Source: Melioribacter roseus
GTDB taxonomy: Bacteria > Bacteroidota > Ignavibacteria > Ignavibacteriales > Melioribacteraceae
DNA: 59,607 nt
Reading direction: 5' to 3'
Assembly: GCA_020722065.1 (NCBI GenBank)
Contig: DYLK01000016.1
Coordinates: 1-59,607 of the forward strand
A program made the translations under genes and the position numbers. Positions 9,951 to 20,920 of the stretch are shown in pieces. Under the pieces are notes generated by a model that made no database searches, was not told where the DNA came from, and saw only the letters and a list, made by a program, of their open reading frames with translations. Each line of letters begins with the position of its first letter. Position 1 is the stretch's first letter.

Positions 9951-10635
9951 TTAATTCTACATCAAAAATTAGAGTACTATTTGGTTTAATTACATCGCCT
10001 GCACCACGTTCGCCATAAGCAAGTTCAGATGGAATAAAGAGTTTGAATTTTGAACCAACTGGCATTAATTTTAAACCTTCTGTCCAACCTGGAATAACAC
10101 CAGTGAGCGGAAATACAACTGGTTCACCTCTTTGAACTGATGAATCAAAAATTGTTCCATCAATTGTTGAGCCAGTGTAATGGACTTTAACTTTGTCATT
10201 GGAAGTTGGTTTTGGACCATTCCCCATTTTTATAACTTGATATTGCAAACCGCTTGCTGTAACTTGAACTCCAGCAACTGATTTGTTCTTTTCAAGGAAC
10301 TCTTTCCCAGCTTTCAAATTTTTCTCACCATCTTTTTGGGATTGTGCTTGTTTTTCAGCAATTAATTTTTGTTGGAATTTTTCCAAAATTTTAGCTATTT
10401 CATCTTCTTTAATAGTTCTTTTTACTTTTGTTGTATCAGAAGAATATTCATAAAAACCTTTATAAAGAGCTTCGGAATTAACTTCAATACCTGTTCTTTT
10501 GAATGTACGTGCAATGTCTGCACCAATTGCATAGCTTGAACTATCTTTTTGATCTTTTAATTTTGATGATTTGTAGCCTTCTTGCGAGCAAGAAATTACG
10601 GCAAATAGAACTGTAACTAACAGTATTTTTTTCAT
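9934..10635 (-). CDS. FKBP-type peptidyl-prolyl isomerase lipoprotein (Mip/FkpA-like)
   Basis: Envelope-anchored proline isomerase that assists folding of exported proteins. The signal peptide ends in a lipobox (FAVISC, Cys near residue 16). An N-terminal helical dimerisation region of the FKBP_N type (about 30-115, with SYAIGADIA and a coiled Lys/Gln/Glu stretch) precedes a C-terminal FKBP domain (about 125-232: VKVHYTGSTIDGTIFDSS, GWTEGLKLMPVGSKFKLFIP, LAYGERGAG, LIFDVELI). Length is typical of the FklB/Mip class. It is upstream of the cupin gene. Confidence 0.93.
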   Translation of the reverse strand: MKKILLVTVLFAVISCSQEGYKSSKLKDQKDSSSYAIGADIARTFKRTGIEVNSEALYKGFYEYSSDTTKVKRTIKEDEIAKILEKFQQKLIAEKQAQSQKDGEKNLKAGKEFLEKNKSVAGVQVTASGLQYQVIKMGNGPKPTSNDKVKVHYTGSTIDGTIFDSSVQRGEPVVFPLTGVIPGWTEGLKLMPVGSKFKLFIPSELAYGERGAGDVIKPNSTLIFDVELIAIEK

Positions 10636-10672
10636 GTTTATCCTTATTATTTAAAGTTGGTTGCAAAAATAG

Positions 10673-11317
10673 TTAAAAATTTTTGGAATTTGTAATTGAA
10701 TCTTGATTTTCACGATGATAAATGTATGTTTGAAAATTTACTTCTTTATAAATGAATTTAGTTGTTTTCAATCTTTCAAAGAAATCGGAATCTTCGCTGT
10801 AGGAAATATCACGAAATCCTTCTAAATGAGTAAAAACTTCCTTTTTCCCAAAAAAAGTTCCACCAATAACACATTTTGAAAGATGAATTAATTCTTTCGG
10901 ATTCCATTTATTTGGGACAAATTGTGACCCAATTATTTCAACACCGCCCATTAAAAAATCTGTTTGTGGGAATTGTTTCAGAAAATCAATTCTTTTTTGT
11001 AAATGATCGGATTTATACTCATCATCACTTCCCAAAAAAGTGATAAATTTTCCACAAGAAATTGAAATTCCAACATTTAGTGCAATTGGTAATCCCATAT
11101 TTGTTTGTTTGATATATCGTATGTTTTCGTGGTAATTCTGGAAATTTTTCACAATTTCAAATGTAGAATCTGTGCTTCCATCATCAATAATAATCAATTC
11201 CCAATTAGGAAAAGTTTGTTCGATTACTGAATTTATTGCTCTTTCAAGCAGTTTTTGACGATTGTAAGTTGGTAGAACTATCGAAACTTTCGGTATGAAA
11301 TTTTTGTATAATTGCAT
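10673..11317 (-). CDS. Glycosyltransferase family 2
   Basis: Cytoplasmic or peripheral inverting GT-A sugar transferase, probably in cell-surface polysaccharide or glycoprotein synthesis. The N-terminus VSIVLPTYNR and the IIIDDGSTDST nucleotide-binding region are typical, and LGSDDE near residue 97 resembles the DXD motif. At 214 residues it is on the short side. It is transcribed away from the GT4 gene with 48 nt between their starts, so the two could share a divergent promoter region. The acceptor is unknown. Confidence 0.88.
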   Translation of the reverse strand: MQLYKNFIPKVSIVLPTYNRQKLLERAINSVIEQTFPNWELIIIDDGSTDSTFEIVKNFQNYHENIRYIKQTNMGLPIALNVGISISCGKFITFLGSDDEYKSDHLQKRIDFLKQFPQTDFLMGGVEIIGSQFVPNKWNPKELIHLSKCVIGGTFFGKKEVFTHLEGFRDISYSEDSDFFERLKTTKFIYKEVNFQTYIYHRENQDSITNSKNF

Positions 11318-11365
11318 AGTAAATTATTAATTTAATGAGTTTTACAAAGTTAAAAGAAAAATCTG

Positions 11366-12466
11366 ATGAAAATTCTGTTAGTAAATTGGCGAGACATAAA
11401 AAATCCAGAAATGGGCGGAGCTGAAATTCATTTACATGAGATTTTCAAGATAATTGCCAAAAAAGGGAACGAAGTTGTTCAAGTTTCGCACGCATTTGGG
11501 AACTCACCAAAAGAAGAAATTATTGACGGAATTAAAATTATTAGAATAGGAAATAAGTATTTGTTCGACAAGCAATTCAAAAGGTTTTATCTGAAAAATC
11601 TTGCAAATGAGAAATTTGATTTGATTGTTGACGATATTTCAAAAATTCCCCTTGAAATTCCAAAATATGCCAAAATACCAGTTGTCGCAATTATCCACCA
11701 TATTCATGGAAAATCACTTTATCGAGAAATTGCGTTTCCTTTGGCAAAATACATAATTTGGAAAGAACAGAAAATCCCAAAAAGTTATTCAAAAACGCAA
11801 TTTTTTACAGTTTCTGAAAGTACAAAAAATGAACTTATTCAATTAGGAATAGAAAGTAGCAAAATTGATTTTCTTTATAATGGGATAAATCATACAATTT
11901 TTGAAAATACAAAAGTCGAAAAGTCCGAATTTCCACTGATTTCATATATTGGGCGAATAAAAAAATATAAGCAAATTGAAAAAATTATCGATGCACTACC
12001 GCTTGTTTTAGAAAAATTCCCAAATATGATATTTGTAATTGGTGGAAAAGGAGATAATTTGAATAATTTGGAAAATCTTGTAAAAATGAAAAACCTTGAG
12101 GGAAATGTGAAATTTTTAGGATTTTTATCTGAACAAGAAAAAGCAAAATATCTTGGGAAATCGTGGATATTTGTTACGCTTGCAATGAAAGAAGGTTGGG
12201 GAATTACGGTAATTGAAGCAAATGCGATGAAAACACCTGTAATTGGAGCAAATGTAGAAGGTTTGCGAGATTCAATTCAGAACGGAAAAACTGGGTTTTT
12301 GGTAAATTCTGAAGACAAAAAAGAAGTTGCAGAAAAAATAATTCAACTTTTAGAAAATAAAAGATTAAGAGATGAATTATCTGAGAATGCGTTTGTTTGG
12401 TCAAAAAATTTCACTTGGGAAAAATCAGCCGATAATTTTCTTGAGAAAATACAATCAATTTTATAA
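11366..12466 (+). CDS. Glycosyltransferase family 4 (GT-B, GT1-type C-terminal domain)
   Basis: Retaining sugar transferase. The N-terminal Rossmann domain opens with MKILLVNWRDIKNPEMGGAE; the C-terminal donor domain has ISYIGRIKKYKQIEKIIDAL, then FLGFLSEQEKAKYL, and the E-x7-E-like stretch KEGWGITVIEANAMKTPVIG. Length (366 residues) is normal. It heads a rightward run with a small unknown gene, a methyltransferase and a DUF2723 protein, suggesting surface glycoconjugate synthesis. The substrate cannot be named. Confidence 0.9.
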   Translation: MKILLVNWRDIKNPEMGGAEIHLHEIFKIIAKKGNEVVQVSHAFGNSPKEEIIDGIKIIRIGNKYLFDKQFKRFYLKNLANEKFDLIVDDISKIPLEIPKYAKIPVVAIIHHIHGKSLYREIAFPLAKYIIWKEQKIPKSYSKTQFFTVSESTKNELIQLGIESSKIDFLYNGINHTIFENTKVEKSEFPLISYIGRIKKYKQIEKIIDALPLVLEKFPNMIFVIGGKGDNLNNLENLVKMKNLEGNVKFLGFLSEQEKAKYLGKSWIFVTLAMKEGWGITVIEANAMKTPVIGANVEGLRDSIQNGKTGFLVNSEDKKEVAEKIIQLLENKRLRDELSENAFVWSKNFTWEKSADNFLEKIQSIL

Positions 12467-12529
12467 ATCAATCGGAATGTTAAAAACAACATATATTTTC
12501 TTATATTTTGCGGTCAATTTTTAAGGATT

Positions 12530-12757
12530 ATGAGTTACAGAGAACAGAAAAAATTATTTGAAGATTTAAGAAGTTTTGAACATAAATTTAGTTCTGCTGA
12601 TAAAGATTTGTATAAATCATTTTTGAAGCGACATAAAGATGATGAAGATTTGGATACAATTTCAATGAGGAAACTGAAAGAAATGTATGAAAAATACTAT
12701 CAAAATCAACCAAAACGCGACTTAAATTCCCTATTCAAGAAAGAGGTTGAAAATTGA
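12530..12757 (+). CDS. Small charged protein of unknown function
   Basis: I do not recognise this 75-residue protein. It is rich in Lys, Asp and Glu, has no membrane segment, and looks largely helical (EQKKLFEDLRSFEHKFS, SMRKLKEMYEKYY). It is probably real: it begins with ATG, fills the gap between the GT4 and methyltransferase genes, and its stop overlaps the methyltransferase start by TTGA, which implies coupled translation. Confidence 0.7.
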   Translation: MSYREQKKLFEDLRSFEHKFSSADKDLYKSFLKRHKDDEDLDTISMRKLKEMYEKYYQNQPKRDLNSLFKKEVEN

Positions 12758-13425
12758 TTTCTTGGAATGATTATTGGAAAACATATTCCACTTCTAAAGC
12801 AGAAAAATGGTTAATTCTCGAACGTAATAAAATCTTACAGAAATATTTTAATATTATTGAAGGAAACGAGAAAAGCGTAATAGAAATTGGTTGTGGTTTC
12901 GGCTCAAATATTTCCTTATTAAAAGAAACATTGCCAAACTGTAATTGTTTTGCTTTGGATAATAGTATTGAAGCTGTAAATTTGGTTAAACAGAGAATCC
13001 CAAATACAGTTTTAGCTGATGCTTCTGATACAAAATTTGATAATGAAACTTTCGATTTGGTTTATAGTTCTGGATTAATGGAGCATTTTCGCGATGAAAA
13101 GCCGCTAATTGATGAATGGAAACGTATTCTTAAACCAAATGGAATTATGGTTACTTTTATTCCAGCAAGGTTTTCACTTTGGCAATTGTATCAAATTATG
13201 CACTTTGGCAATTGGCAACACGGTTACGAAAAATCGTACACACAAAAAATGTTAATAGATTTATTTTTATCAAACAATTGGAAGATAATTGATATTATCG
13301 GAATTGATCCTTTTAGTATGAATGGTTTTGCGATGAAATTATTTAATATTTCATTTCAACCAATATGGAAAAAATCATTTCTGAAAAGTGGTTATACCGA
13401 ATTGTGCATTATTACAAAAAAATAA
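12754..13425 (+). CDS. Class I SAM-dependent methyltransferase
   Basis: Methyl transfer from S-adenosylmethionine to an unknown acceptor. Motif I is VIEIGCGFGSN (about residues 42-52), followed by CFALDNS (acidic residue for ribose) and FDLVYSSGLMEHF, typical of the Methyltransf_11/25 group. The start is TTG, part of a TTGA overlap with the preceding gene, with AGAGG 7 nt upstream. Its position between glycosyltransferases and the DUF2723 gene suggests action on a glycan or lipid carrier, but this is inference. Confidence 0.87.
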   Translation: MISWNDYWKTYSTSKAEKWLILERNKILQKYFNIIEGNEKSVIEIGCGFGSNISLLKETLPNCNCFALDNSIEAVNLVKQRIPNTVLADASDTKFDNETFDLVYSSGLMEHFRDEKPLIDEWKRILKPNGIMVTFIPARFSLWQLYQIMHFGNWQHGYEKSYTQKMLIDLFLSNNWKIIDIIGIDPFSMNGFAMKLFNISFQPIWKKSFLKSGYTELCIITKK

Positions 13426-13438
13426 TTTTAGGTGAAAA

Positions 13439-16372
13439 ATGAATTCAAAATATATTAATTATGCAATAGGGACTTTAGTATTTCTTGTATCGCTTATTGT
13501 CGGATTACAAACAGTTCAACCAAGCGTTCCTTTTTGGGATTGTGGAGAATTTATCGCTTCTGCATACGGACTGCAAGTACCTCATCCACCTGGAACACCG
13601 TTTTTCTTAATTCTTGGTAGAATTTTCGCAATGCTTCCAATTGATTTGAATATTGGACTGAAAGTAAATTTAATTTCTGTCTTTTCGAGTGCTTTTTCGG
13701 TTTTATTCCTTTATTTAATTGTCGTAAAACTGATAAATAATGCTAGAAAAATCTCTCAGAAAGAAAATTCACTTTTCGAAAATATATTGACTTACATTTC
13801 TGCCGCAATCGGAGCTTTATCTTTAAGTTTTAGTGATACTTTTTGGTTCAATGCTGTTGAAGCTGAAGTTTATGCACTTGCTACATTTTTGATGGCATTT
13901 GCAGTTTATTTAGTTTTAGTTTGGTTTGAAAAAGCTGAAGAAGAAGGTAGTGATAGATATATTTATTTTATTGCTTATTTAATGGGACTTTCAACAGGCG
14001 TACATTTAATGTCGTTACTTGCTATTCCTTCGATAATAATGTTAATTTATTTCAAGAAATACATTACAGATGAAAAAATTCTAAAACAATCTGGTTATTA
14101 TTTATTGATTCATTCTGTTTTGCTCCTAGGAATTGCAATTGCACTTTGGACAACTTTTACAAACACAGTTGCACCTTCACCAGATGAATACAGAGCAACT
14201 GACAAACGTTTTGTTTTCATCTTTTTAGGAGTTTCGGTAGTATTTATTGGAGTTTTCTTCAAAAAATTATTCAATAAAAATTCAATCTATTTCCCAATTG
14301 TTTTTGGTGGGTTAGGACTTGTTCTTGTTTATCCACTAATCGTAAAATATGTGCCAAACGTCCTTCAAGCAGTTGGAACTGATAGTCCTTTTATTGATAT
14401 ACTTATTTTTATGTTATTTTTTGTCGCCACAATTGGTGGCTCATTTTGGGCAAAAAAGAAAGGGTTGGAATTAGTTCGTGTACTTTTGCTCAGCGTTGCT
14501 TTTGTCTTGATTGGATTTACAACTTATACAATGATAATTATTCGTGCAAATCAGAATACTCCAATCAATTTAAATAATCCAAAAACATTTAACGGTTTTA
14601 TGAGTTATTTAAATCGAGAACAATATGGCGAAGCCCCAATTTTCCGAAGAAGATATTCCGCCGAACCAATGCACCGAGAAATGTACACAAAATATACCAG
14701 TGATTTTGATTTCTTTATAAATTACCAATTCCAACACATGGTTACAAGATATTTATTATTTAACTATGTTGGAAGAGAATCAACAGAACAAGATACTGGA
14801 GTTGATTTTAATCAACTTTGGGGAATTCCATTTTTATTTGGATTATTAGGTATTTATTGGCATTTCAGAAAAGATTGGAAAATGGCTTCAGTTTTTATGC
14901 TGTTGTTTTTGATGCTTGGTTACATAATGGCAATTTATTTTAATAGTCAGGAACCACAACCGCGTGAAAGAGATTATTTCTATGTTGGAGCTTATTTTGT
15001 CTTTTCAATTTGGGTTGGCTTGGGAGTTCGTGGTTTAATCGAAATGATTCAAGATGCTAAACAATTGTCAAAATCTTATAAAATACTTGCAATTTCTACT
15101 GCAATTGCGGCATTCATTCTTGTCCCTATAAATATGTTGATAAAGAATTATCCTTCTCACGATAGATCAAACAATTATTTACCTTGGGATTATGCTTACA
15201 ATTTATTACAAAGTGTGGCACCGAATGCAATACTTTTCACAAATGGCGATAATGATACTTTCCCACTTTGGTACTTACAAGATGTTGAAGGAATTCGTCG
15301 AGATGTTAGAATAGCAAATTTGAGTTTGTTAAATACACCTTGGTACATTGACCAACTGAAAAATCAAAGTCCTTATGGTGCAATGAAAGTTAAATTTGCG
15401 CTTACCGATGATGAGATTGCACAACTTACACCATCAAGATGGGAAGAAATAACAGTTTCGATTGATGTTCCAAAAGAATTGAATTTAGATTCAAATTCAC
15501 TAAATAATGCAAAAATCGAAAAAATTATGCAGGGGGATGAAATAAAAACATCGAAACCCACTAATTCCGTATGGCAAAAAGTAGATAAAATTGTTTGGAA
15601 GATGAAACCTACTTTAAATTATGGAACTGTTCAAGCTGTACGTGCCCAGGATATTGCTGTTTTAGATATTGTAAAAAGTTTTAATTGGGAAAGACCAATT
15701 TATTTTTCTGTTACTTGTGCTGATGATGCCAGAATTGGATTGGATAATTACATGAAAATGGAAGGATTAGCATATCGGTTAGTCCCAGAGCGATCAGAAA
15801 ATGATTTAATTTTTATTAATGAACCAATTATGAAAGCCCAGCTATTCGATTCAAATCCTGAAGAATATTCTGCAAATTACCGACCAGGGTTAAAATTCCG
15901 TGGTTTATCTGACGAAAGCGTATTTTTTAATGAAAGTGAAATGAGATTAGTTCAAAATTATAGAAATTCATTTATCCGACTTGCTTTGTATTATCTTTAT
16001 GTTGAAAAGAATAACGAAATGGTTACAAAAACTCTTGATAAAATGGAATATTACCTCCCAAGAAAAAGAATTGAACTTGATTATCGTTTACTTTTTGACG
16101 TAGCTGGAATTTACAGACAAGTTGGTAATTATAAAAAATACAATGAAATTTCCAAAGAAATTGAAAAACTTGCTTGGAAGATGATAGAAACTAATCCAAA
16201 TAACTTAACAAATACTTATAATCCATACAGATTGTTATTTGAAATCTATGAAAATACAAATCAGTACGAAAAAGCTTTAAAAGTTGTTGATAAGTTAGAA
16301 AAACTTATTCCAGGCGATCAAACAGTTGATGGATTGAGGAAAAAATTCACAGCTCTAAAAAACAATAAATAA
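13439..16372 (+). CDS. DUF2723 polytopic membrane protein (GT-C-like)
   Basis: A 977-residue membrane protein of the DUF2723 family common in Bacteroidota and Ignavibacteria. Many hydrophobic segments fill about residues 5-560. The conserved N-terminal block VPFWDCGEFIASAYGLQVPH followed by PPGTPFF resembles the acidic loop of GT-C glycosyltransferases such as protein O-mannosyltransferases. The C-terminal 400 residues are soluble, probably periplasmic, ending in helical TPR-like repeats (NQYEKALKVVDKLEKLIPGD). A lipid-linked-sugar-dependent glycosyltransferase role is likely but unproven. It closes the glycan run and is followed by a strong terminator. Confidence 0.88.
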   Translation: MNSKYINYAIGTLVFLVSLIVGLQTVQPSVPFWDCGEFIASAYGLQVPHPPGTPFFLILGRIFAMLPIDLNIGLKVNLISVFSSAFSVLFLYLIVVKLINNARKISQKENSLFENILTYISAAIGALSLSFSDTFWFNAVEAEVYALATFLMAFAVYLVLVWFEKAEEEGSDRYIYFIAYLMGLSTGVHLMSLLAIPSIIMLIYFKKYITDEKILKQSGYYLLIHSVLLLGIAIALWTTFTNTVAPSPDEYRATDKRFVFIFLGVSVVFIGVFFKKLFNKNSIYFPIVFGGLGLVLVYPLIVKYVPNVLQAVGTDSPFIDILIFMLFFVATIGGSFWAKKKGLELVRVLLLSVAFVLIGFTTYTMIIIRANQNTPINLNNPKTFNGFMSYLNREQYGEAPIFRRRYSAEPMHREMYTKYTSDFDFFINYQFQHMVTRYLLFNYVGRESTEQDTGVDFNQLWGIPFLFGLLGIYWHFRKDWKMASVFMLLFLMLGYIMAIYFNSQEPQPRERDYFYVGAYFVFSIWVGLGVRGLIEMIQDAKQLSKSYKILAISTAIAAFILVPINMLIKNYPSHDRSNNYLPWDYAYNLLQSVAPNAILFTNGDNDTFPLWYLQDVEGIRRDVRIANLSLLNTPWYIDQLKNQSPYGAMKVKFALTDDEIAQLTPSRWEEITVSIDVPKELNLDSNSLNNAKIEKIMQGDEIKTSKPTNSVWQKVDKIVWKMKPTLNYGTVQAVRAQDIAVLDIVKSFNWERPIYFSVTCADDARIGLDNYMKMEGLAYRLVPERSENDLIFINEPIMKAQLFDSNPEEYSANYRPGLKFRGLSDESVFFNESEMRLVQNYRNSFIRLALYYLYVEKNNEMVTKTLDKMEYYLPRKRIELDYRLLFDVAGIYRQVGNYKKYNEISKEIEKLAWKMIETNPNNLTNTYNPYRLLFEIYENTNQYEKALKVVDKLEKLIPGDQTVDGLRKKFTALKNNK

Positions 16373-16390
16373 TCAATTTTGATTAGGAAA

Positions 16391-16415
16391 GGGCGTCTTT
16401 TTGACGCCTTTTTTA
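16391..16415 (+). terminator. Intrinsic terminator after the DUF2723 gene
   Basis: GGCGTC (16392-16397), TTTTT loop, GACGCC (16403-16408), then six T. It is 20 nt after the DUF2723 stop and separates that run from pyrG. Confidence 0.9.
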
Positions 16416-16509
16416 TTATTAATACGTGTAAAAAATCATAAAAAAATAATTGTAAACTTAATTTCCAAATATTCATATTTTTGCTAAACTCTAATCTTTC
16501 GGATTTAAT

Positions 16510-18147
16510 ATGCTAAAATTCAAACATCCAAAAAATGTAAAATTCATTTTTGTTACTGGTGGCGTACTTTCTTCATTAGGAAAGGGAATTACTGCTGCGT
16601 CGCTCGGACTTCTACTAAAACAACGAGGTTATTCTGTAACAATTCAAAAACTTGATCCTTATATAAATGTTGACCCTGGAACTATGTCGCCGTTTCAACA
16701 CGGTGAAGTTTTTGTTACTGATGATGGTGCGGAAACAGATTTGGATTTGGGGCATTATGAACGATTTTTAGATGTTAGTATGACGAAAAATAACAATACA
16801 ACAACAGGACAAGTTTATTACGAAGTTATTTCAAAGGAAAGGCGAGGTGATTATCTTGGTGCCACTGTTCAAGTAGTTCCTCATATTACTGATGAAATTA
16901 AAAGAAGAATGTATCTTTTAGCTGATACTAAAAAATATGATATAATAATAACTGAAATAGGCGGAACAGTTGGCGATATCGAAAGTTTACCATTTTTAGA
17001 AGCAATTAGACAAGCTGTAGTTGAGTTGGGAAAAGTTAACGCAATTTCAATTCACGTAACTTATGTCCCCTATATTCAAGCTGCTGGAGAATTAAAAACA
17101 AAGCCAACTCAGCATAGTGTAAAGAATTTATTGGAATTAGGTATTCAACCAAACTTTTTAGTCTGCCGTTCAGATGAAGAATTACCTAAAGAAATAAAAG
17201 AGAAAATTGCGAATTCCTGCAATGTTCATAAAAATAATGTAATTTCAGCATTCAACGCATCTACAATTTATGAAGTCCCTCTCGTTTTAGCTCGCCAAAA
17301 TTTCGATAAAAACGTATTGAAAGAATTAAGATTGAACGATTCAAAACTTAATATTGATGAATGGAAAAATTTTGTAAGAAAGATTAAATCGCCAAGCGGA
17401 GTTGTAAAGATTCTTGTTGCAGGAAAATATGTCGAAGTTCCCGATGCCTATAAAAGTATAATGGAAGCATTTGTTCATGCTGGTGCTGAAAATGACGTTG
17501 TTGTAAAAGCTGATTATTTTAGTGTCGAAGAAATAAATGAATCGAATGCAGAAGAAATTGTTAAAAAATATGACGGAGTTTTAGTGCCAGGTGGTTTTGG
17601 CGATCGCGGAATTGAAGGTAAAATCTCAGCAATAAAAGCTGCACGCGAAGGCAAAATCCCATTTTTTGGAATATGTCTTGGGTTACAAACTGCGGTTATC
17701 GAATTTGCAAGAAACGTTGCTGGTCTGAAAAATGCAAATAGTACTGAATTCAAAAAAACAAAATATCCTGTAATTGATATTATGCCTGGACAAAGAAATC
17801 TGAAAACAAAAGGGGCAAATATGCGACTTGGTGCATATCCTTGCGAACTTGTGAAAGGGACAAAAGCATTAAAGGCTTATAAAAAAACAACAGTTTCTGA
17901 AAGACACAGACACAGATATGAGTTTAACAACAAATTTCGGATAGATTTAGAAAAAGCTGGTTTAATAATAAGCGGTACTTCTCCAGATGGAGAATTGGTT
18001 GAAATGATTGAATTGAATAATCATCCTTGGTTTGTAGCTTGCCAATTTCATCCCGAATTAAAATCACGAGCAACCCAAGCTCATCCACTTTTCCGTGAAT
18101 TTATTTCGGCAGCCAAACAATTTGCACACGAAAAGGAAAACAATTGA
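16510..18147 (+). CDS. pyrG: CTP synthase
   Basis: Converts UTP to CTP with ATP and glutamine ammonia. The N-terminal synthetase domain has [20 protein letters not shown] and [20 protein letters not shown]. The C-terminal class I amidotransferase domain has the nucleophile Cys389 in FFGICLGLQ and the His-Glu pair in FHPELKSR. At 545 residues it has the normal length. It is the first gene after a terminator and overlaps the following TPR gene by TTGA. Confidence 0.98.
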   Translation: MLKFKHPKNVKFIFVTGGVLSSLGKGITAASLGLLLKQRGYSVTIQKLDPYINVDPGTMSPFQHGEVFVTDDGAETDLDLGHYERFLDVSMTKNNNTTTGQVYYEVISKERRGDYLGATVQVVPHITDEIKRRMYLLADTKKYDIIITEIGGTVGDIESLPFLEAIRQAVVELGKVNAISIHVTYVPYIQAAGELKTKPTQHSVKNLLELGIQPNFLVCRSDEELPKEIKEKIANSCNVHKNNVISAFNASTIYEVPLVLARQNFDKNVLKELRLNDSKLNIDEWKNFVRKIKSPSGVVKILVAGKYVEVPDAYKSIMEAFVHAGAENDVVVKADYFSVEEINESNAEEIVKKYDGVLVPGGFGDRGIEGKISAIKAAREGKIPFFGICLGLQTAVIEFARNVAGLKNANSTEFKKTKYPVIDIMPGQRNLKTKGANMRLGAYPCELVKGTKALKAYKKTTVSERHRHRYEFNNKFRIDLEKAGLIISGTSPDGELVEMIELNNHPWFVACQFHPELKSRATQAHPLFREFISAAKQFAHEKENN

Positions 18148-19616
18148 AACGATTAATTCTAATCTTTCTGGCTTTTCAAATTAATTTTTCTCAAGATGTG
18201 AAAAAAATGGAGAATCTTTATCACGAATTTCTTCTAAAGGCATATAATTTTGAATTTAATGAAGCCGAAAAATTAGCTGATAAAATGATTAAAGATTTTC
18301 CAAATTCACCTTATGGTTACCACGGAAAATCGATGCTTACTTCGTGGTATTATTTTGGGACAAGGAAAAAAGAATATGTTAAGATTTTTAAAAAATATTC
18401 TGATTTGTCAATAGCAAAGTTTGAAGCTTGGCTGGAAAATAAAAGTTCATCGGAATTACTTTTCAGATTAGGTGAACATTATTCTTATAAAGGAATTTTA
18501 TTAATAATTAGCGAAGAAAATCTCGATGCTTTTTGGAATATAAAAAAAGCGATTGGGTTTTTTGAAGAATCACTTGAGCAAAATCCAAAATTCTATGATG
18601 CCTATACTGGAATCGGGGTTTTCAGCGTTACACTAAGTATGGCGCCATCATTTGTAAGAACAGCACTTTCTACTCTTGGTTTTAACTCTGATGCAGAAGA
18701 AGGTCTAAAACAACTTAAATTAGCTGCAAAGTATGGTGAAATCAGTAAAATTGAAGCTAATTATCAATTAGGCAAAGTTTATTCCGATTTTTATAACGAG
18801 CAAGATTCATCAAATATATATTTATATTCGTTAACAAAGCAATTTCCGAAGAATATATTTTTCAAATATCAGTTGGCAGTAAATAAAATTAAACAGAAAA
18901 AGTATTCAGAATCTGAGAAAATTTTGCTTGAACTAATTAACTCAAAAAGTAATGAAATGCTACAAATTGTAGCTTTTTCTCATTTTTTACTTGCTGAAAT
19001 TAAGTTCTCCCAAAATAATTACGATGGAGCGATTAAGCATTATAATTTCTTTTTTGATAAAACACAGGGTATAAATTTTCTTGGTTACGCAAATTATAAA
19101 ATTGCTCAGTGTTTTTTAATGAAAGATAATCAGAAAAAGGCTGAGGAATATTTGTTTTTGGCGCAGAATGGTGAAGAATACAACACGAAAGATGTGGAAG
19201 CAAAAAGGATAAGTTTGAATCTGATTGAATCAAAGTATAAAGATTTCAATAAAAATTTGGTTTTTGCTCAAAATGCGTTGGAAATGAATAAATGGCAAGA
19301 TGCAATTAAGTTAATCGAGAATATTAAATTGTATGGAAATGAAGCAAACCAGCAGAAAAATTTAATTTTAGGAGAAAGCAATTATTATCTTGGAAAAACT
19401 GCTTTAGCTGAAAACTATCTGAAAAAAGCAATACAATTGAAAAGTAAAAACAATAATCACTTAGCAAGAGCTTATTTGAATTTGGTTAAAATATCATTAA
19501 AAAATAGAAAAAGAAGCCAAGCGAAAAAATATTTTGAAGAAGCAATTGATTTAGAAACAGTTGATTTAGAGATAAAATCACAATTACGGGGTATTTCGAG
19601 AAAACATCGATTGTAA
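18144..19616 (+). CDS. Exported TPR-repeat protein
   Basis: Unrecognised by name. A short hydrophobic signal ([17 protein letters not shown]) suggests export, followed by helical repeats through the 490 residues that look like tetratricopeptide repeats ([38 protein letters not shown]). Such proteins serve as scaffolds. The start is a TTG inside a TTGA overlap with the pyrG stop, with AAAAGGAAAA ahead of it. Confidence 0.82.
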   Translation: MKRLILIFLAFQINFSQDVKKMENLYHEFLLKAYNFEFNEAEKLADKMIKDFPNSPYGYHGKSMLTSWYYFGTRKKEYVKIFKKYSDLSIAKFEAWLENKSSSELLFRLGEHYSYKGILLIISEENLDAFWNIKKAIGFFEESLEQNPKFYDAYTGIGVFSVTLSMAPSFVRTALSTLGFNSDAEEGLKQLKLAAKYGEISKIEANYQLGKVYSDFYNEQDSSNIYLYSLTKQFPKNIFFKYQLAVNKIKQKKYSESEKILLELINSKSNEMLQIVAFSHFLLAEIKFSQNNYDGAIKHYNFFFDKTQGINFLGYANYKIAQCFLMKDNQKKAEEYLFLAQNGEEYNTKDVEAKRISLNLIESKYKDFNKNLVFAQNALEMNKWQDAIKLIENIKLYGNEANQQKNLILGESNYYLGKTALAENYLKKAIQLKSKNNNHLARAYLNLVKISLKNRKRSQAKKYFEEAIDLETVDLEIKSQLRGISRKHRL

Positions 19617-19736
19617 AATCATCTAAAAATATCTAAAATAATTCTTCAAAGTATTTAATTGCTTCATTGTAAATTTCCAAAAAATAAGGTTCTAATTCTT
19701 ATATTTCTATTCCAAAAAAATCAATTTGAGATTATA

Positions 19737-20624
19737 ATGAACATTCTAAAAAACACAAATTTCCCAAAGCTAAAACTCGTAAAACAAGGTAAAGTACGAG
19801 ATATTTATGAAATTGAAGATAAATATTTGATAGTTTCTACTGACCGACTTTCAGCTTTTGATGTAATTATGGAAGATGGAATACCACAAAAAGGTAAAGT
19901 TTTGAATAAAATATCTGAATTTTGGTTTAAAATGACTGAAGATATTGTGGAAAATCATTTAATTACAACAAACGTTGAAGAATATCCTCAAATTACAAAA
20001 GAATATAAATCAGAACTTGAAGGTCGTTCGATGCTTGTTAAAAAAGCAGAATTAATTCCATTAGAATGTATTGTACGTGGTTATCTTAGCGGAAGTGGTT
20101 GGAATGAATATAAACAATCTGGTGAAATTTGCGGAATTAAATTGCCACAAGGTTTGGTTGAATCGGATAAATTACCTGAACCAATCTTTACTCCTTCAAC
20201 TAAAGCAGAAATTGGGGTACACGATGAAAATATCTCTGAAGAAAAAGCAGTTGAAATTGTTGGAAGGGAAACATTCGATTCGCTAAAGCATTATACTATT
20301 TCAGTTTACAAAAAAATTTATGATTATGCCTATTCCAAAGGGATTATTATTGCTGATACCAAATTGGAATTTGGATATTTTAATGGGAAAATTATATTAA
20401 TTGACGAAGTAATTACACCCGATTCTTCCAGATTTTGGCCGAAAGACGAATACAAGCCAGGAAAATCGCAAAATAGTTATGATAAACAATTCGTTCGTGA
20501 TTATCTAATTTCAATTGGGTTTAATAAACGTCCTCCATCACCAAAATTACCCGCTGAAATTATACAAAAAACATCAGAAAAATATCTTGAAGCAGTTAAA
20601 ATTTTAATTGGGGGAACTCTTTGA
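19737..20624 (+). CDS. purC: SAICAR synthetase (phosphoribosylaminoimidazole-succinocarboxamide synthase)
   Basis: Purine biosynthesis step joining CAIR with aspartate using ATP. Motifs include [53 protein letters not shown] and DTKLEFGYF with [13 protein letters not shown] start at ATG 19737 (295 residues) and not at the in-frame ATG 19659, because the 26 extra residues are low-complexity and unlike the family, whose conserved N-terminus begins just after 19737. A TTGAG stretch precedes it. The stop overlaps the DUF971 start by TTGA. Confidence 0.96.
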   Translation: MNILKNTNFPKLKLVKQGKVRDIYEIEDKYLIVSTDRLSAFDVIMEDGIPQKGKVLNKISEFWFKMTEDIVENHLITTNVEEYPQITKEYKSELEGRSMLVKKAELIPLECIVRGYLSGSGWNEYKQSGEICGIKLPQGLVESDKLPEPIFTPSTKAEIGVHDENISEEKAVEIVGRETFDSLKHYTISVYKKIYDYAYSKGIIIADTKLEFGYFNGKIILIDEVITPDSSRFWPKDEYKPGKSQNSYDKQFVRDYLISIGFNKRPPSPKLPAEIIQKTSEKYLEAVKILIGGTL

Positions 20625-20920
20625 TAAATCCATTAAAAATAAAAGTTGAAAATCAGAAATTTCTCAATATTCTTTGGGAAGATAATTTAGAAAGTAAAAT
20701 TGACCTCAAAACTCTTCGTTCTGCTTGTCCGTGTGCAGTTTGCACAACCGGAAAAGATCCAAATAAAGATAATTTGCCATTTCAATCATTAAAAATTGGT
20801 GGTGAATTAGAAATTGCTGACATAAAATTAGTTGGCAACTACGCACTAAATATTTTTTGGAAAGATGGGCACAATACTGGCATTTATGAATTTTCACTTC
20901 TCCGAAGGCTTGGAAAATGA
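20621..20920 (+). CDS. DUF971 domain protein
   Basis: A 99-residue member of DUF971, related to the N-terminal domain of gamma-butyrobetaine hydroxylase and found alone in many bacteria. The signature [10 protein letters not shown] (Cys near 32, 34 and 37) could bind a metal; the C-terminal part ends [25 protein letters not shown], typical of the family. Function is unknown; family members are often linked to Fe-S assembly. TTG start with GGGGAA before it, coupled to purC by TTGA and to pgsA by ATGA. Confidence 0.87.
   Translation: MINPLKIKVENQKFLNILWEDNLESKIDLKTLRSACPCAVCTTGKDPNKDNLPFQSLKIGGELEIADIKLVGNYALNIFWKDGHNTGIYEFSLLRRLGK

Noticed and set aside
19659-19736. N-terminal extension of purC
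   Set aside because: The extra residues are low-complexity and outside the family alignment; the ATG at 19737 fits better.
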